Assembly: GCF_018623035.1 (NCBI RefSeq)
Contig: NZ_CP076023.1
Coordinates: 62,001 to 126,000, forward strand
Direction of reading: 5' to 3'
DNA: 64,000 nt
From: Cellulomonas dongxiuzhuiae
GTDB lineage: Bacteria > Actinomycetota > Actinomycetes > Actinomycetales > Cellulomonadaceae
The notes beneath the pieces were generated by a model, which was not told where the DNA came from, made no database searches, and saw nothing but the letters and a program-made list of their open reading frames with translations. The translations under genes were made by a program, and so were the position numbers. Positions within the stretch are counted from its first letter, which is position 1; every line of letters starts with the position of its first letter. Shown here in pieces: positions 17,157 through 24,520 of this stretch.

Positions 17157-18154
17157 GTGTCCTCGACGTACGCGACCTGCGGGTCACCTTCGGCACCGAG
17201 TCCGGGCCGGTCGTCGCGGTCGACGGGCTGTCCTACGGCGTCGACGCGGGCGAGATCCTCGCGATCGTCGGGGAGTCCGGCTGCGGCAAGAGCGTCGGCG
17301 TCCTGTCCCTGCTCGGTCTGCAGCCCGACTCCGCCCGCGTCAGCGGCGAGGTGAGGTTCCAGGGGGAGGACCTGCTCGCCGTGCCCGAGCGGCGACTGCG
17401 CGCCGTGCGCGGCCGCGAGGTGGGCTACATCTTCCAGGACCCCATGACGGCGCTGAACCCGCTGCTCACCGTGGGCACCCAGATCACCGAGGTGCTGCGG
17501 CGCCACCTGCGGATGTCGAGGGCCGCCGCGACCGACCGGGCCGTGGAGCTGCTGGACCTCGTGGGCATCCCCGCCGCGCGCACGCGGCTGGCCGCGTACC
17601 CGCACCAGCTGTCCGGGGGCATGCGCCAGCGGGTCATGATCGCGATCGCGATCGCGTGCGGACCGCGGCTGCTCATCGCCGACGAGCCGACGACGGCGCT
17701 CGACGTCACGGTCCAGGCCGGGATCATCGAGACGCTGAAGGACCTGCGCGACAGGCTCGGCACCGCGATCCTCATCATCACCCACGACATGGGCGTCGTC
17801 GCGGACATCGCCGACCGGGTGGTCGTCATGTACGCCGGCCGCCGGGTCGAGGAGGCGCCGGTCGACACGCTGTTCCGCCGGCCCACCCACCCCTACACGC
17901 GCGGGCTGCTCGCAGCGGTGCCAGCACCGGGGCAGCGGGCGAGCCGGCACCGTCTCGTGGGCATCCCCGGCACCGTGCCGGTGCTGCGCAGCTCGCCCGA
18001 CGCGTGCACCTTCGCGGACCGCTGCCCGCTCGCGTCGGCGCAGTGCGAGGCCGCGCGGCCCGAGCCCGCAGGCGTCGGCGCCCCGGGCCACGTCGCCGCG
18101 TGCTGGCACGCCGACCTCGCCCCGACCCAGCTCACCGCCGGAGGTGCACGGTGA
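17153..18154 (+). CDS. ABC transporter ATPase, DppD type
   Basis: The 333-residue protein carries Walker A GESGCGKS, the Q-loop FQDPMTALNP, the signature LSGGMRQRV, Walker B LLIADEPTTALDV and the switch His in ITHDMG. The C-terminal extension typical of oligopeptide ATPases has the cysteine cluster CTFADRCPLASAQC. It energises import together with the DppF-type ATPase. The GTG at 17153 overlaps the previous TGA by four bases. Confidence 0.94.
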   Translation: MSVLDVRDLRVTFGTESGPVVAVDGLSYGVDAGEILAIVGESGCGKSVGVLSLLGLQPDSARVSGEVRFQGEDLLAVPERRLRAVRGREVGYIFQDPMTALNPLLTVGTQITEVLRRHLRMSRAAATDRAVELLDLVGIPAARTRLAAYPHQLSGGMRQRVMIAIAIACGPRLLIADEPTTALDVTVQAGIIETLKDLRDRLGTAILIITHDMGVVADIADRVVVMYAGRRVEEAPVDTLFRRPTHPYTRGLLAAVPAPGQRASRHRLVGIPGTVPVLRSSPDACTFADRCPLASAQCEAARPEPAGVGAPGHVAACWHADLAPTQLTAGGAR

Positions 18155-19218
18155 CCACCGTCCCCGACCCGCAGGACACTCCGGCAGCGACCGCGGCACG
18201 GCCACCGGCGCTGCAGCTCCAGGACGTGACGAAGCACTACCAGGTGCCCGGCGGCGTCGTCCGCAGCGTCGACGGCGTCAGCCTCACGGTCGGCGCGGGG
18301 GAGATCGTCGGCCTCGTGGGCGAGTCCGGCAGCGGCAAGTCGACCGTGGGGAAGATGGCCGTCGCCCTCGCGCGTCCCACGTCCGGTCGCGTCCTCGTCG
18401 ACGGCGTCGCCGTCTCCGAGATGTCGCGGCGGCGGCTGCGGCCGCTGCGGCGGTCGTTCAACATCGTCTTCCAGGACCCCGGCTCCTCGATCAACCCCCG
18501 GATGACGGTCGGCCAGGCCGTCGCCGAGCCGCTGCGCGTCTACGACGTCGTCCCCCGGAACGCCACCCGGGCACGGGTGCTCGAGCTGCTCGACCTCGTC
18601 GGCCTGCCCTCGCACGTCGCCGGGCGCCACCCCCACGAGCTGTCCGGCGGGCAGCGGCAGCGCGTCAGCCTGGCGCGTGCGCTCGCCCCCGGGCCGACCC
18701 TGCTCGTCGCGGACGAGCCGACGTCCGCCCTCGACGTGTCGGTGCAGGCCTCGGTCCTCAACGTGATCGCCGACCTGCAGCGCGACCTCGGGTTCGCGTG
18801 CCTGTTCATCAGCCACGACCTGTCGTCGGTGGAGTACCTCGCCGACCGGGTCGCGGTCATGTACCTCGGCAAGATCATCGAGGTCACCGAGTCGGACGCC
18901 CTGTTCCGCCGACCGCTCCACCCGTACACCGAGGCGCTGCTGTCCGCCGCGCCGATCCCGGACCCCGAGGTGCAGCGCACCCGGCGACGGGTCCTGCTGT
19001 CGGGCGAGCTCCCCAGCCCGATCCACCCCCCGAGCGGCTGCGCCTTCCACCCGCGCTGCCCGCTCGCGACGGACCTGTGCACCACCTCGGCGCCGCCGCT
19101 GCGGCCCGTGTCGACCGTCGACGGCGTCGCCCACGTGGCCTGCCACCTGGTCACCGACGACGGCATCCGGCCGTCGCTGCTCGGGGCACCGGCGGCCGCC
19201 GGGTCCGCCCACACCTGA
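18151..19218 (+). CDS. ABC transporter ATPase, DppF type
   Basis: The 355-residue protein has Walker A GESGSGKS, FQDPGSSINPR, the signature LSGGQRQRV, Walker B LLVADEPTSALDV, the switch ISHDLSSV and the C-terminal oligopeptide-transport cluster CAFHPRCPLATDLC. It is the partner of the DppD-type ATPase in the heterodimeric motor. The GTG at 18151 has GGAGG six bases upstream and overlaps the stop of the previous gene. Confidence 0.94.
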   Translation: MTTVPDPQDTPAATAARPPALQLQDVTKHYQVPGGVVRSVDGVSLTVGAGEIVGLVGESGSGKSTVGKMAVALARPTSGRVLVDGVAVSEMSRRRLRPLRRSFNIVFQDPGSSINPRMTVGQAVAEPLRVYDVVPRNATRARVLELLDLVGLPSHVAGRHPHELSGGQRQRVSLARALAPGPTLLVADEPTSALDVSVQASVLNVIADLQRDLGFACLFISHDLSSVEYLADRVAVMYLGKIIEVTESDALFRRPLHPYTEALLSAAPIPDPEVQRTRRRVLLSGELPSPIHPPSGCAFHPRCPLATDLCTTSAPPLRPVSTVDGVAHVACHLVTDDGIRPSLLGAPAAAGSAHT

Positions 19219-19282
19219 GCCGGACCCCCGCCAGGTCCCCGACACCGGTCCCGCACGACCGGAGGAACGAGCACTGCTGAGA

Positions 19283-20536
19283 ATGGCCCGCCTTGCCGAA
19301 GCCGACACCGACGCCGGGGCCGCGACGCCCCGCCGCCGTCGGGACTCCACGACCGTCCTCCTCGTGGTCACCCTCTTCACGATCACGGGCATCGGGTTCA
19401 TGCGGACGCCCCTGCTGCCCGGCATGGGTGCGGACCTGGAGCTGTCGGCGTCGAGCATCGGGTTCATCACCGCCGTCTTCGCCCTGGGACGCGTCCTGAC
19501 CAACGTGCCCGCCGGACGGCTCGCCGACTCCCGGCCGGTCGCCCAGCTCGTCGGGCTCGCCGCCGCCGTCATGGCGATCGGCGCGCTCGGGGTCGCCCTC
19601 ACGGCCTCCTACCCGGTGCTCCTGGTGTGCGTCGCCCTCATGGGCGTCTCCTCCGCGCTCATGAGCACCACGGCGATGACGACGCTGACCCGGCGCGCGG
19701 CGCCCGGGCGGCGGGGAGCCGCCATGGCGCTGTACTCGACGAGCCTCATGACCGGGCAGATGATCGGTCCCGCGCTGGCAGGGCTGGCCGCCGGCGCGCT
19801 GTCGTGGCGCGCGACGCACTCGATCAGCGCCGCCCTGGCCCTGCTGCTCGGGGTGACGGTGGCGCTCGTCGCGTGGAAGGTCGCAGGTCCCCTCGTCGCC
19901 CGCCCGGGGGCCCCGGGGGCGCGGCGGACGTCGGACGTCGACGCGACCCGCCCGGACATGACGAAGGTCGAGCTCGCGGTCGTCTCGGGCGTGGCGTTCG
20001 CCGTGTTCTTCGGGATGGGGGCGCTGCCCTTCACGCTGCTGCCGCTGTTCGCGGAGGACGAGCTCGGCCTGTCCGTCGAGCTCATCGGTCTGGGGGTGGG
20101 GCTCGGTGGCCTCACACGGATCGTCGGCGCCAACGTCTGCGGGTTCATCGCGGACCGGGTCTCGCGCAAGGCGGCGCTCGTGCCGAGCATGGCGCTGCTC
20201 GGGGTGTCGGCCCTGGTCGTGGCGCTGCCGCTGACCGTCCCGCTGTGGTTCGTCGTGACGGCGGTCTTCTCGCTCGCCTCGTCCGGCGTGGCGATCGCCG
20301 GCACGGTCATCGGCGACCGGTCGAGGCCGGGCGCGCTGGGCCGGCGCATGGGCGTGTACCGGGCGACCGGGGACCTCGGGCTCTTCGTGGGGCCGCTGGT
20401 GGGTACCGTGGTCTACGAGCACGTCGGCAGGTCCGCCGCGGCCGTCGTCGTGGGCGTCTTCCTCCTCGTCGCCACCGCCGTCGCCACCGCGGCGCTGCGC
20501 GAGTCCCGGCCTGCCGCCGAGTCCGTGGCCGCCTGA
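19283..20536 (+). CDS. MFS transporter
   Basis: The 417-residue protein has about twelve hydrophobic segments in two halves. The first half contains MRTPLLPGMGADLELSASSI and the motif-A-like GRLADSRPVAQLVG; the second has FIADRVSRKAALVPSMA. Related MFS proteins export drugs or small metabolites. As the last gene of the LacI-controlled operon it may release a product of the amidohydrolase reaction or provide a second uptake route; this is inference. The ATG at 19283 lies 17 bases after GGAGGA, which is unusually far, so the true start may differ slightly. Confidence 0.88.
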   Translation: MARLAEADTDAGAATPRRRRDSTTVLLVVTLFTITGIGFMRTPLLPGMGADLELSASSIGFITAVFALGRVLTNVPAGRLADSRPVAQLVGLAAAVMAIGALGVALTASYPVLLVCVALMGVSSALMSTTAMTTLTRRAAPGRRGAAMALYSTSLMTGQMIGPALAGLAAGALSWRATHSISAALALLLGVTVALVAWKVAGPLVARPGAPGARRTSDVDATRPDMTKVELAVVSGVAFAVFFGMGALPFTLLPLFAEDELGLSVELIGLGVGLGGLTRIVGANVCGFIADRVSRKAALVPSMALLGVSALVVALPLTVPLWFVVTAVFSLASSGVAIAGTVIGDRSRPGALGRRMGVYRATGDLGLFVGPLVGTVVYEHVGRSAAAVVVGVFLLVATAVATAALRESRPAAESVAA

Positions 20537-20609
20537 CGCCCGTCCGCAGCGTCGAGTCGCGTGGCTCGCGTAGGTTCATGCTGCCGACCGCCGACGGAAG
20601 GACCGCACC

Positions 20610-20963
20610 ATGCAGTGCCCCGTGGACCAGGCCCAGCTCGTGATGACCGAGCGCCAGGGCGTCGAGATCGACTACTGCCCCGTGTGCCGCGGGATCTGGC
20701 TGGACCGAGGTGAGCTCGACAAGATCATCGACCGCGCCGCCACGGTGGCACCGGCGGTGGACCCGCGGGCCGTGCCCGGGGCGGCCGGGCCGGTGTACGG
20801 CACGCCCGAGCCGCGCGGGTACGGCACGCCCGGGTACGGCGCACCCGGCTACGACCGGCCGCGCTACGACAGCGGGCGGGACGACCGCGGGTACGACCGC
20901 GGCCACGACGGCCGCAAGCGCAAGAAGAAGGAGTCGTGGCTCGAGGAACTCTTCGACTTCTGA
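20610..20963 (+). CDS. Zinc-ribbon (TFIIB-type) protein, COG3809-like
   Basis: The 117-residue protein begins with two CPxC-like knuckles: MQCPVD, then CPVCRGIWLDRGELDKII, which matches the bacterial zf-TFIIB family of small zinc-ribbon proteins. The middle is a Gly/Tyr/Pro-rich low-complexity stretch (YGTP, GYGAPGYD repeats) and the C-terminus is basic then acidic (RKRKKKESWLEELFDF). The family function is unknown. It follows the MFS gene after 73 bases and has its own AAGGA site 11 bases before the ATG. Confidence 0.85.
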   Translation: MQCPVDQAQLVMTERQGVEIDYCPVCRGIWLDRGELDKIIDRAATVAPAVDPRAVPGAAGPVYGTPEPRGYGTPGYGAPGYDRPRYDSGRDDRGYDRGHDGRKRKKKESWLEELFDF

Positions 20964-20970
20964 CGCGTGC

Positions 20971-21032
20971 GGGATCGCCCTCCCACGCGCGGGGGGTGAG
21001 GTCGCACCCCCTGTGGTGAGAGCGCGATCCGG
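20971..21032. repeat. Inverted pair of the GAGAGC repeat forming a hairpin
   Basis: GGGATCGCCCTCCCAC (20971-20986) is an inverted relative of GTGGTGAGAGCGCGATCC (21013-21030). Between them GGGGG and CCCCC form an inner stem. The right half matches the repeat found near 44.8 kb. It lies just after the zinc-ribbon gene and may end its transcription. Confidence 0.5.
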
Positions 21033-21214
21033 CACCGCGGTCCCGGCGCCTCCACCAGCGGCCTTCACGCAGGTGGCAGAGGTGCCGTGTCGGCCGTCGC
21101 CGCCCAGACCTCCTCGGCGAAGCACCACAGGGCGTCCTCCCGGGCCTCGTCGTAGGACGCGGGCGAGGAGGGGACGACACGCGACCGGCGACGGTCGCCG
21201 CGGCACGGCCGGCC

Positions 21215-21220
21215 CTAGGC
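21215..21220 (+). promoter_or_regulatory. -10 box TAGGCT
   Basis: TAGGCT at 21215-21220 sits in a gene-free stretch 38 bases before the GTG at 21258 and is the likely promoter of that small gene. The interval 21033-21214 shows no gene with a start codon. Confidence 0.4.
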
Positions 21221-21257
21221 TGCGGGCGACCCACCGCTCCGAGCGTCAGGACGCCAC

Positions 21258-21563
21258 GTGATCTTCTTCGGCTGGGGCCGCCGGCCCATGACCGCCGACC
21301 TCGACCCCGGACGCGCCCTCGTGCGCATCTGGAGCCACTTCCACCTCTTCTGGCTGTTCCGCTTCTCGTGGCCCAAGGGCTACCTGCTGGCGACGGCCAC
21401 CGAGGCGGGCTGGGCGCAGCAGCCGATCACGGACGAGGAGGGGCGGGCGCTCGACCCGGAGGGTCGGACGGACGTGAACATCTGGTGGCGCTTCGGGCTG
21501 CTGCTGCCGCTCGTGGGCATCGCGTTCTCGATCTTCATGTCGACCGTGGGGCCGGGGTCCTGA
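21258..21563 (+). CDS. Small membrane protein, unknown function
   Basis: I do not recognise this 101-residue protein. It has an aromatic-rich N-terminal half (HFHLFWLFRFSWPKGY) that may associate with the membrane, an acidic middle (TDEEGRALDPEGRTDV) and one clear membrane span near the C-terminus (FGLLLPLVGIAFSIFMSTV). The GTG at 21258 lies downstream of a TAGGCT -10 box. It is transcribed towards the TetR gene, 69 bases away. Confidence 0.65.
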   Translation: MIFFGWGRRPMTADLDPGRALVRIWSHFHLFWLFRFSWPKGYLLATATEAGWAQQPITDEEGRALDPEGRTDVNIWWRFGLLLPLVGIAFSIFMSTVGPGS

Positions 21564-21586
21564 GGGCCTGAGAGCGGGGGGTTTCC

Positions 21587-21626
21587 GCACGATCGTCCCT
21601 ATTTTTCGGCACGATCGTGCTAATCT
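21587..21626 (+). promoter_or_regulatory. Two TetR-type operator copies overlapping the promoter
   Basis: GCACGATCGT at 21587-21596 and the perfect palindrome GCACGATCGTGC at 21609-21620 are 22 bases apart, two helical turns. A TAATCT -10 box follows directly at 21621-21626, seven bases before the ATG of the TetR-type gene, so binding would block the promoter. The site is almost certainly that of the adjacent regulator. Confidence 0.72.
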
Positions 21627-21632
21627 CGCCGG

Positions 21633-22265
21633 ATGGTCGCCACCGCGCTGCCCAAGGGCCGCCGGACGCGTGCCGCCGTGCTGGCACGCGGCGTCGAGCT
21701 CGCGTGCCGCGTGGGCCTCGGCGGGCTCACGATCGGCGGGCTCGCCGACGAGGTCGGGATGTCGAAGAGCGGCATGTACGCGCACTTCGGCTCCAAGCAG
21801 GCGCTCCAGCTCGCGGTGCTCGACGCGGCTGCCGAGGAGTTCGCGAGCAGGGTGGTCCGGCCCGCGCTGCGCGCCCCGCGCGGCGAGGCCCGCGTGCGCG
21901 CGCTCGCCGACCTGTGGATCAGGTGCGGCGTGGAGCGGCAGCCCGGCGGGTGCCTGTTCGTCAAGGCCAGCACCGAGCTCGACGAGCAGGACGGGCCCGT
22001 GCGCGACCGCCTGCGCGAGCAGCACCACGAGCTCGCGCGAAGCATCGCGCGGATGGTCGCCGGCGGCGTCACCGACGGCCGGCTCCGGCCCGACACCGAC
22101 ACCGCACAGTTCGCGACCGACCTGCACGGCGTGATGCTCGCGATGTACCACGGGCACCGGCTGCTCGGTGATCCCGCGGCCGAGCAGCGGGCGCGCACCG
22201 CGATCGAGCGCCTGCTCGCCGCGGCCCGCGCGGAGCCGCCGTCCACGGCCGCCGCACCCGCATGA
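21633..22265 (+). CDS. TetR-family transcriptional regulator
   Basis: The 210-residue protein has the TetR helix-turn-helix at about residues 10-60 (RTRAAVLARGVELACRVG, LTIGGLADEVGMSKSGMYAHFGSKQALQ), written here in two parts, followed by an all-helical ligand domain (FVKASTELDEQDGPVRDRLREQ). The family represses its own and neighbouring genes until a ligand binds. Paired palindromes overlap its promoter, which points to autorepression. The next gene, an alpha/beta hydrolase 37 bases downstream on the same strand, is the probable target. Confidence 0.92.
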   Translation: MVATALPKGRRTRAAVLARGVELACRVGLGGLTIGGLADEVGMSKSGMYAHFGSKQALQLAVLDAAAEEFASRVVRPALRAPRGEARVRALADLWIRCGVERQPGGCLFVKASTELDEQDGPVRDRLREQHHELARSIARMVAGGVTDGRLRPDTDTAQFATDLHGVMLAMYHGHRLLGDPAAEQRARTAIERLLAAARAEPPSTAAAPA

Positions 22266-22302
22266 CCTCCCGCCTCCACCGCACCCGAGAGCAGGTCGCC
22301 GC

Positions 22303-23250
22303 ATGAGCGCCGTCGACGCCTCCGCCACCGGCACCGCCCGCACCCACGCGACCGCCGCGACGGCGCGTGCCTCCCGGGGCCGCCGGCTCGTCGCGCGCTC
22401 ACGCCTCGCCTACGTCCGCGGACGCCTGCGCGTCCTGGGCGTCGTCGCGCCGCGCGCCGCCGGTGCCGAGGCGTTCGCGCTGTGGTGCACGCTGCCCGGC
22501 GGGTCCGGGCGTCGCAAGGACGACCGCCCGTCCGCGGGTGAGGTCGTCGAGCTCACCGCGCCCCGGGGCGGCCGGGTCGTCGCCGAGTCGTGGGGCGAGG
22601 GACCGGTCGTCTACCTCGTGCACGGCTGGGGCGGCTGGCGCGGGCAGCTCGGCGCGTTCGTCGCGCCGCTCGTCGACGCCGGTCACCGGGTCGTGGCGTT
22701 CGACGCGCCGGGCCACGGGGACTCCGACCCGAGCGTGCTCGGCCCGCGGCGCGGGACGCTGGTCGAGGTCATGGAGGCGTTCGAGGTCGTCGGTGCGCGC
22801 TTCGGCGACGCGGCCGCGGTCGTCGCGCACTCGATGGGGACGACCGCCGCGTCGATGGTGCTGCGCGCCGGGACCCTGCGGGCCGACCGGCTCGTGCTCG
22901 TCGCGCCCAACCACGACTTCGCCGACATCCTCGCGGACTTCGCCCGCACGCTGCGGCTCCCCGTGCGCGTCCAGCGGCAGCTGCGTGCGGCGCTCGAGGA
23001 GTTCGCCGGACGCTCCCTCAGCGACTTCGACCTGGCGCCGCTCGGGGCGGACGGGCAGCTGCCGCAGACGCTCGTCGTGCACGACCGGCGCGACAAGGAG
23101 ACGCCGTTCGCGGTCGGTGAGCGCGTCGCGACGGCGTGGCCGACGGCGACCCTGGTCACGACCGACGGGCTCGGGCACCAGCGGGTCCTGCGCGACGCCG
23201 CGACCATCGAGCTCGTCGTGCGGGACGTCACCGGTCCGCGCGACGCCTGA
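22303..23250 (+). CDS. Alpha/beta hydrolase
   Basis: The 315-residue protein has a basic N-terminal region of about 70 residues and an alpha/beta-hydrolase fold: oxyanion loop VYLVHGWGGWRGQ, the DAPGHGDS segment, the nucleophile elbow VAHSMGTTA, the acid in VVHDRRDKETP and the His in GLGHQRVL, so the catalytic triad is complete. It probably hydrolyses an ester or similar bond in the cytoplasm. It forms a likely two-gene unit with the TetR gene and may degrade the regulator's ligand. The ATG at 22303 begins MSAVDAS; the open frame extends further upstream without a better start. Confidence 0.85.
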   Translation: MSAVDASATGTARTHATAATARASRGRRLVARSRLAYVRGRLRVLGVVAPRAAGAEAFALWCTLPGGSGRRKDDRPSAGEVVELTAPRGGRVVAESWGEGPVVYLVHGWGGWRGQLGAFVAPLVDAGHRVVAFDAPGHGDSDPSVLGPRRGTLVEVMEAFEVVGARFGDAAAVVAHSMGTTAASMVLRAGTLRADRLVLVAPNHDFADILADFARTLRLPVRVQRQLRAALEEFAGRSLSDFDLAPLGADGQLPQTLVVHDRRDKETPFAVGERVATAWPTATLVTTDGLGHQRVLRDAATIELVVRDVTGPRDA

Positions 23251-23251
23251 G

Positions 23252-23296
23252 GTGAGCCGGGACGCCTGCGCCCAGGGCGGCGTCCCGCGGGCTCAC
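23252..23296. terminator. Bidirectional terminator hairpin between convergent genes
   Basis: GTGAGCCGGGACGCC (23252-23266) pairs with GGCGTCCC-GCG-GGCTCAC (23279-23296) around a 12-base loop. It lies between the convergent alpha/beta hydrolase and DUF916-like genes and overlaps the stop codon of the latter. Confidence 0.75.
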
Positions 23297-24375
23297 GGTT
23301 GCGTCGTGGACGCGGGCTCGCGTGCCACCCCCGCCTCGGCCAGCGCCGCGTCGATGCGGGCCTGCACCCGTCGGGCCGACCGGCGGCGCCCCCAGCGGAC
23401 CCCGAGCACACCGCCCACGACGAGGACCAGCAGCGCGAGCTGCGACCACGGCACCACCCACACGGCGACCTGGGCCGACCCCGTGCGCAGGGCGGCGTCG
23501 ACGACGTCCTCGCCGACCACCCAGGGCCGGGCGTCGACGTGCCCGGCGACGCGGACGACGGGCCACACCTCGAGCTCGGCCTCGACGAGCGCCGACTGCC
23601 CGGGCAGCACCTCGCGGACGTCGACGGCGTGCTCGGCCGCACCCGCACCGAACGGCCCCGCGAGCGTCGTCGCGGCCCGTGCGGCGAGCCGGACGTCGCC
23701 CGTGTTGGCGACCCGGTACCGCACGTGGACGGTCCCGGGCGCGAACGGGTTCCACGACGGCTCCCAGCGCGTCGTGACGTCCTGGGGTGCGAGCGACGCC
23801 ACGACGTCGCCGGTGACGCGCAGGTGCAGGCGCGTCCCGACGCGCGCGGCGAGCCGCACCGTGTCGCCGGAGACGAGCTCGGCGACGACGCCCGCGGGGT
23901 GGTCGCCCGGCGTCGCGTCCGCGGGGACGGTGATCGCCAACGGGACGGTGACGGCCGCGCCGGGGTCGAGCGTGAGGCGCAGGGTGCCGTCGTCGACGCG
24001 CTCGGCGCCGGGGACGTCACCCAGCGTGAGCCACGCGCCGCCGTCCTGCGCAGAGCTGTCGCCGGGCGGGAGGTCGAAGTGACCCGAGTCGGACACGACC
24101 CCGTCTCCGGCGTACACGGCGAAGGTCGCGGAGCGCTCACTGAAGTTGGTGATCGCGACGTGATCGGTGACCGACGCACCGGGGTCGAGCACGTGCCGCA
24201 GCGAGATGCGCCCGTCGGGACCGTCGGCGGTCGCGGGCTGCACGGTCCAGGTCACGGTCGCGCCGGCGTCGGGCGCAGCCTCGTCGGACGTCGAGCCCGC
24301 GGCGGGACCCGCGACGAGTCCTCCCACGAGCGCGACCAGAGCGGCGACGACGGTGCAACGGATCGGGATGCGCAC
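23293..24375 (-). CDS. DUF916/WxL-binding-like surface protein with C-terminal membrane anchor
   Basis: The 360-residue protein has a signal peptide (IPIRCTVVAALVALVGGLVAG), two Ig-like beta domains at about 35-170 and 175-305 (SLRHVLDPGASVTDHVAITN and LAARVGTRLHLRVTGDVV are typical of the DUF916 pair), one membrane span at about 320-340 (LALLVLVVGGVLGVRW) and a basic tail. In Firmicutes DUF916 proteins bridge peptidoglycan and WxL-domain proteins. The gene upstream on the same strand encodes an esterase whose C-terminus looks WxL-like, so the two probably work together at the cell surface. The GTG at 24375 has GGAGGG seven bases upstream. Confidence 0.75.
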   Translation of the reverse strand: MRIPIRCTVVAALVALVGGLVAGPAAGSTSDEAAPDAGATVTWTVQPATADGPDGRISLRHVLDPGASVTDHVAITNFSERSATFAVYAGDGVVSDSGHFDLPPGDSSAQDGGAWLTLGDVPGAERVDDGTLRLTLDPGAAVTVPLAITVPADATPGDHPAGVVAELVSGDTVRLAARVGTRLHLRVTGDVVASLAPQDVTTRWEPSWNPFAPGTVHVRYRVANTGDVRLAARAATTLAGPFGAGAAEHAVDVREVLPGQSALVEAELEVWPVVRVAGHVDARPWVVGEDVVDAALRTGSAQVAVWVVPWSQLALLVLVVGGVLGVRWGRRRSARRVQARIDAALAEAGVAREPASTTQP

Positions 24376-24394
24376 GGGTGAGCCCTCCACGGCA

Positions 24395-24508
24395 GGACTG
24401 GATTGCTCTCTCACGAGCGATGGGGTGCCGAGCTCGTACTTCGGCGGCTTCCGGCGGGCCGTGGGCCGCCGAAGCACGAGCTCGACGTGACTGGACTGCT
24501 CTCTCGCC
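24395..24508. repeat. Two direct GGACTGCTCTCTC repeats flanking a terminator hairpin
   Basis: GGACTGGATTGCTCTCTCAC (24395-24414) and CTGGACTGCTCTCTCGCC (24491-24508) are copies of the dispersed repeat in the same orientation. Between them 19-base arms (24430-24448 and 24465-24483, one mismatch, loop of 16) form a strong hairpin that follows the esterase gene, which ends at 24521 on the minus strand, and precedes the DUF916-like gene. The hairpin is a likely terminator or a processing structure that separates the two genes. Confidence 0.65.
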
Positions 24509-24520
24509 GTCCTCGTCGGG

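Noticed and set aside
21065..21214. Minus-strand open stretch with protein-like sequence (SYDEAREDALWCFAEEV)
   Set aside because: It has no start codon, is closed by a TAG at 21215-21217 upstream, and is only about 50 codons long. A gene remnant is possible but not supported.
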